Shown: one piece after another, positions 33,228 to 35,408 of the stretch
How positions within the stretch are numbered: position 1 is the stretch's first letter
Layout: every line of letters starts with the position of its first letter
NCBI GenBank assembly: GCA_003170135.1
Contig: PMZR01000074.1
Location: forward strand, 1-35,408
Reading direction: 5' to 3'
Source of the DNA: Acidobacteriota bacterium
GTDB lineage: Bacteria > Acidobacteriota > Vicinamibacteria > Vicinamibacterales > Fen-181
DNA: 35,408 nt
The notes under the pieces: model-generated
Database searches by the model: none
What the model was told of the DNA's origin: nothing
What the model saw: the letters and a program-made list of their open reading frames with translations, nothing else
Program-made: the position numbers and the translations under genes

Positions 33228-34562
33228 TCAGTTTACCAATGGCTTACCGGCCGCTTCGCTCTCGCCGTTGCCAGAAAAACGGTGCTCTCTTCGCTCCGTT
33301 TTTGCAACCGAATTGCAACCGGGGGGATTATCTCCCCCGGCGGGCACGTCCGCACCCGTCGCGTCGGCCGGCTTGTCGAAGCGCTTCATCGACTCTTGCA
33401 ATCCCATTCGCGTGATGTTCAGGTACGTGCTCGTGGTGCTCAGGTCCGCGTGCCCCAACATCTCCGAGACGTGGTGCACCGGCCAGCCGGCTTCGAGCAG
33501 CCGACTGCCGGCCTCGTGGCGCAAGTCGTGAAAGTGTAGATCGAAACCGCGGTAGAGCGCACGCACGTCCGCCGGCAGGCGCCCGCCCGCTCCCCGCTGC
33601 GGCCTCACCCCGTGCGCGCGCAGCACGGTGTTCTCCCAGGCCGTCGAGATGCCCCCGACCTGTCGCCCTACGGCATCCCCGAACGGGAAGCGGTCGCCGG
33701 CGAAGGGTTCCCCTGCGGGGTCATTCCGGTTCATCTCCAGGACGGCCCGCAGGCGCGTCGAGATGGGCAATTCCCGGGCCTCCCGGTCCTTCGCATTCTC
33801 CGCGCGGACGCAGAGCACGCCGCGCTCGAGACTCACGTCGGCCCACTGCAGCGACAGCAGCTCGCCGAGCCGGCACCCGGTTTCGAGCGCCGCGATGATC
33901 AACCGCTGCAGCTGCGGGTTCGCGGCTTTGAGCAGCGCCGCCTCTTCGCCGGGCGCCAGCCGTCGACTGCGGCGCCCTGGCCGCTCCCGCTTCAGGTCGG
34001 AATCCGCCCCGAACCACGAGCGCGTCAGATACCCCTTTTTCACACCCCAGCGCGACAGGCTCTTGAGCACCTGCAGGTAGTGGTTCCAGGTGTTCGCCGC
34101 GCGCCGGATCGTCCGCAGGTGCACGCGCAACGCCTCGAAGTCGTCCTCTGTGATCATCCCGATCGCCTTCAGGCCGAACCGCTCGGCGCCTTCCGGCGTC
34201 CAGGCCCCGATGCGCGCCAGCACGTATGTGTCGTCCTTCCAGGACGTCTTGCCGCTCACGCTGGCCGCGCCCTTGACCCACTTCTCGCCGAAGGCGTCGA
34301 ACGACAGCGCGTCCGGCGTCGTGACGACGGGCGCCGGTCGCCGGAACGTGCCCGCTCGGATCTCACGACGGATGCGCTCGGCCTCCGTGTCCGCGTCCGT
34401 CTTCGACTCCAGGTGCTTGCCGGCTTCCTTGTCCAGGCTCAGGCGGTACGACGGCCCGCCCTTCGGCTTGAAGTTCAGATACCACGAGTGCGGACACTTC
34501 GCCCAGGTGCGCCGGGCGCAGTCGCACAGCTTGCGAAGCCCCTTGTTGGCGTGTCGCTTCAT
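33228..34562 (-). CDS. Tyrosine recombinase/integrase
   Basis: This site-specific recombinase probably moved a genomic element into or next to tRNA-Arg. The ATG at 34562 gives 444 residues; a GTG at 34577 would add five. The N-terminus has a C-x-C-x8-C-x2-H cluster (CDCARRTWAKCPH), a likely small zinc motif or DNA-binding element. A SAM-like core-binding domain (about 90-185) follows. The catalytic domain has the first Arg in ETGCRLGELLSLQW, a candidate Lys in ENAKDRE, His-x-x-Arg in FHDLRHEAGSRL, the second His in MLGHADLSTT and nucleophile Tyr in TYLNIT. All active-site residues are present, so it could be functional. The last 50 residues are polar and carry repeated DNA motifs near the tRNA. 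The gene reads toward the 5' end of the tRNA, an unusual side. Confidence 0.93.
   Translation of the reverse strand: MKRHANKGLRKLCDCARRTWAKCPHSWYLNFKPKGGPSYRLSLDKEAGKHLESKTDADTEAERIRREIRAGTFRRPAPVVTTPDALSFDAFGEKWVKGAASVSGKTSWKDDTYVLARIGAWTPEGAERFGLKAIGMITEDDFEALRVHLRTIRRAANTWNHYLQVLKSLSRWGVKKGYLTRSWFGADSDLKRERPGRRSRRLAPGEEAALLKAANPQLQRLIIAALETGCRLGELLSLQWADVSLERGVLCVRAENAKDREARELPISTRLRAVLEMNRNDPAGEPFAGDRFPFGDAVGRQVGGISTAWENTVLRAHGVRPQRGAGGRLPADVRALYRGFDLHFHDLRHEAGSRLLEAGWPVHHVSEMLGHADLSTTSTYLNITRMGLQESMKRFDKPADATGADVPAGGDNPPGCNSVAKTERREHRFSGNGESEAAGKPLVN
33273..33288. repeat. Partial copy of the tRNA-Arg anticodon region inside the integrase 3' end
   Basis: This 16-bp stretch matches tRNA positions 33175-33190 at 14 of 16 bases in the same orientation, sharing the exact core CGGTGCTCT. 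The copies are 98 bp apart. It may be a decayed or accessory attachment-site sequence; chance cannot be excluded. Confidence 0.4.
33302..33321. repeat. Direct repeat TTGCAACCG, 11 bp apart, in integrase tail
   Basis: TTGCAACCG occurs at 33302-33310 and 33313-33321. One helical turn between copies fits side-by-side binding of a protein, such as recombinase arm sites. The sequence also codes for the integrase C-terminal tail. Confidence 0.4.
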
Positions 34563-34573
34563 CGTCCCGCCTT

Positions 34574-34675
34574 TCACGCCCGTTCCGGTTTCACTCCGGC
34601 CGGCACCAACACGATAAACTCGTCTTCCTGTCGGTCGTTGCAGTACGCCACTACCGCGCTTTCGTCCACCGTCAC
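34574..34675 (-). CDS. Possible small reading frame before the integrase (or frameshifted extension of its upstream neighbour)
   Basis: A minus-strand frame ends in TGA 11 bp before the integrase ATG and reads protein-like: DPAVYHVTVDESAVVAYCND, then EDEFIVLVPAGVKPERA. From the first in-frame GTG (34675) it is 33 codons. The protein-like composition continues upstream without a start (AEWFANRFAQHGLL) into the end of the neighbouring gene, where it lies in the +1 frame relative to that gene. It is either a short gene with an unusual start, or the true C-terminus of the 34722-35129 gene after a frameshift near 34725-34740. No family was recognised. Confidence 0.35.
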   Translation of the reverse strand: MTVDESAVVAYCNDRQEDEFIVLVPAGVKPERA

Positions 34676-34721
34676 GTGATAGACGGCCGGGTCCGTCAGT
34701 AGACCATGCTGCGCGAAACGG

Positions 34722-35129
34722 TTAGCGAACCATTCCGCCCGCCAGCCGCATCCCGATCGCGAGCCCGAGGTAGTACGCGGCGTCGATCTGCCCCGAGTAC
34801 AGGTTACAGGCCGCGTCCGAGGCAGAGTCGAGATCGTCCCGGGCGCCAGGGGGGGACGCCTTTTCGATCGCTTCGTCGAGTTTCTCCAGTTTCTTTTCCG
34901 CTTCCGCGTAGCGGTCCGGTTCGTGCTGGCGGGCCAGGTCGATCACGAGGCTGTTGAAGCGGTCCATGTCATCGCTGGACAGCAGGGCCCCGTTGATCAC
35001 GAGGAACGTTCCTGCCCGGGCATCCGCCAGTGCGAACAGGTTGACGTGATCGGCTTCGAGCCCGTCGTCGCCCGCCATAGCGCGCAGTTCTCCAATCAGC
35101 GGGGACTCGGCGTGTTTCACTCGTGGCAT
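34722..35129 (-). CDS. Hypothetical protein of the integrated element
   Basis: No family was recognised. The ATG at 35129 with GGAGG 5 nt upstream gives 135 residues (a TTG 12 bp earlier is in frame but poorer). The sequence is acidic and mostly helical: a VNLFALADARAGTFLVINGA segment, a charged middle (AEKKLEKLDEAIEK) that may form a coiled coil, and a small hydrophobic C-terminus (AAYYLGLAIGMRLAGGMV). It has no signal peptide. The Shine-Dalgarno is buried in a hairpin. The gene lies between an integrase and a ribbon-helix-helix-like gene, so an element-specific role is likely. The C-terminus may be frameshifted, because protein-like sequence continues in another frame. Confidence 0.65.
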   Translation of the reverse strand: MPRVKHAESPLIGELRAMAGDDGLEADHVNLFALADARAGTFLVINGALLSSDDMDRFNSLVIDLARQHEPDRYAEAEKKLEKLDEAIEKASPPGARDDLDSASDAACNLYSGQIDAAYYLGLAIGMRLAGGMVR

Positions 35130-35132
35130 GGT

Positions 35133-35148
35133 GGCCTCCAAAGAGGCC
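35133..35148 (-). promoter_or_regulatory. Hairpin covering the ribosome binding site of the 34722-35129 gene
   Basis: On the minus strand GGCCTC, loop TTTG and GAGGCC form a 6-bp perfect stem ending 3 nt before the ATG. The 3' arm contains the GGAGG Shine-Dalgarno (35135-35139), so folding would mask it. Confidence 0.5.
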
Positions 35149-35157
35149 GGGCGGGAC

Positions 35158-35172
35158 TGCTACAATGTGGCA
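35158..35172. promoter_or_regulatory. 15-bp near-palindrome between the RHH and hypothetical genes
   Basis: TGCTACA, central A, TGTGGCA pair at 6 of 7 positions. It lies upstream of the hypothetical gene and downstream of a ribbon-helix-helix-like gene, so it is a candidate operator. Confidence 0.3.
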
Positions 35173-35202
35173 GCCGTGGGCCCGGTCAGGACGGGTTGAC
35201 GG

Positions 35203-35400
35203 TTAGGGCCGCTTGCGCGCGCCAACGCGCTTGCGGTCCGCTTTCTGTGCGGCGCCCTGAGCTTTCAGCCACGGCCCGAGTGCCGATCGGATCTGCCAGG
35301 ACAGCGAGGCCCCCGTCTTCTCGCGAAGCCCCTCCATCGCGTCGACCAGGTCGGACTCAATTCGCACCGTGATGATTCGCTCTTTCGGCGCCACGGTCAC
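35203..35400 (-). CDS. Ribbon-helix-helix-like small protein (start near or beyond right edge)
   Basis: A 65-residue protein is counted from the GTG at 35400; the frame stays open to the window edge, so the true start may lie outside. ERIITVRIESDLVDAMEGL followed by EKTGASLSWQIRSALGPWL fits the beta strand, helix, turn, helix layout of MetJ/Arc/CopG repressors, with a basic tail (KADRKRVGARKR). RHH proteins bind DNA as dimers and often repress their own operon in toxin-antitoxin or mobile elements. No toxin gene is identifiable next to it; the downstream 135-residue protein is not a recognised toxin. Confidence 0.6.
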   Translation of the reverse strand: MTVAPKERIITVRIESDLVDAMEGLREKTGASLSWQIRSALGPWLKAQGAAQKADRKRVGARKRP

Positions 35401-35408
35401 ATCGTATG

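Noticed and set aside
34574..35408. Toxin-antitoxin pair (RHH protein plus the 135-residue protein)
   Set aside because: The partner resembles no known toxin family, the genes are 73 bp apart, and the RHH gene is possibly truncated by the window. The evidence is too thin to call.
33228..35408. Prophage
   Set aside because: Only an integrase and small unknown genes are visible; there are no structural, lysis or packaging genes.

Overview
The window is GC-rich, gene-dense chromosome from a Gram-negative bacterium. LPS export parts (LptB, an LptC/LptA-like protein), phosphatidylethanolamine synthesis (PssA, Psd) and an Omp85-type barrel all imply an outer membrane. The combination of rpoN-hpf-hprK, very large membrane proteins, heptameric intergenic repeats and overall style suggests Acidobacteriota, perhaps the Vicinamibacteria. 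That assignment is inference from gene content and was not tested by phylogeny.

Layout. Positions 1-13789 hold a long minus-strand block read right to left: guaA, dnaE, accA, recJ, lptC/A, lptB, rpoN, hpf and the N-terminal half of hprK, which runs off the left edge. The lpt-rpoN-hpf-hprK part has the tight spacing of a known conserved cluster linking envelope export, sigma-54, ribosome hibernation and HPr kinase. A plus-strand BamB/PQQ-like propeller follows at 13847. A minus-strand pair comes next (multi-pass membrane protein, then a PLP aminotransferase), then a 1356-residue membrane histidine kinase on the plus strand. Next are minus-strand psd-pssA (phospholipid synthesis), a DUF465-type small protein, and tsaB-rimI (tRNA t6A and N-terminal acetylation). 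mutS is divergent from tsaB and has a good sigma-70 promoter. A structured repeat island at 27937-28281 separates mutS from a very large secreted protein that joins a zinc peptidase, a TolB-like propeller and an Omp85-like barrel. An agmatinase-family gene and a TPR membrane protein follow.

The right end is accessory. A tRNA-Arg(CCU) gene lies 16 bp from the 3' end of a tyrosine recombinase gene. Beyond it are a possible small or frameshifted reading frame, an unknown 135-residue protein, and a ribbon-helix-helix-like protein at the edge. This looks like one end of an integrated element that continues to the right, placed unusually on the 5' side of the tRNA.

The least explained signals are non-coding. 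Three intergenic spacers carry 7-bp-periodic arrays (two flanking dnaE with inverted arms, one between two convergent genes). The island at 27937-28281 has inverted CGCAGATT decamer repeats around four consecutive hairpins, one with 31-bp arms. No CRISPR array, rRNA, transposase, secretion system or recognised defence system was seen.
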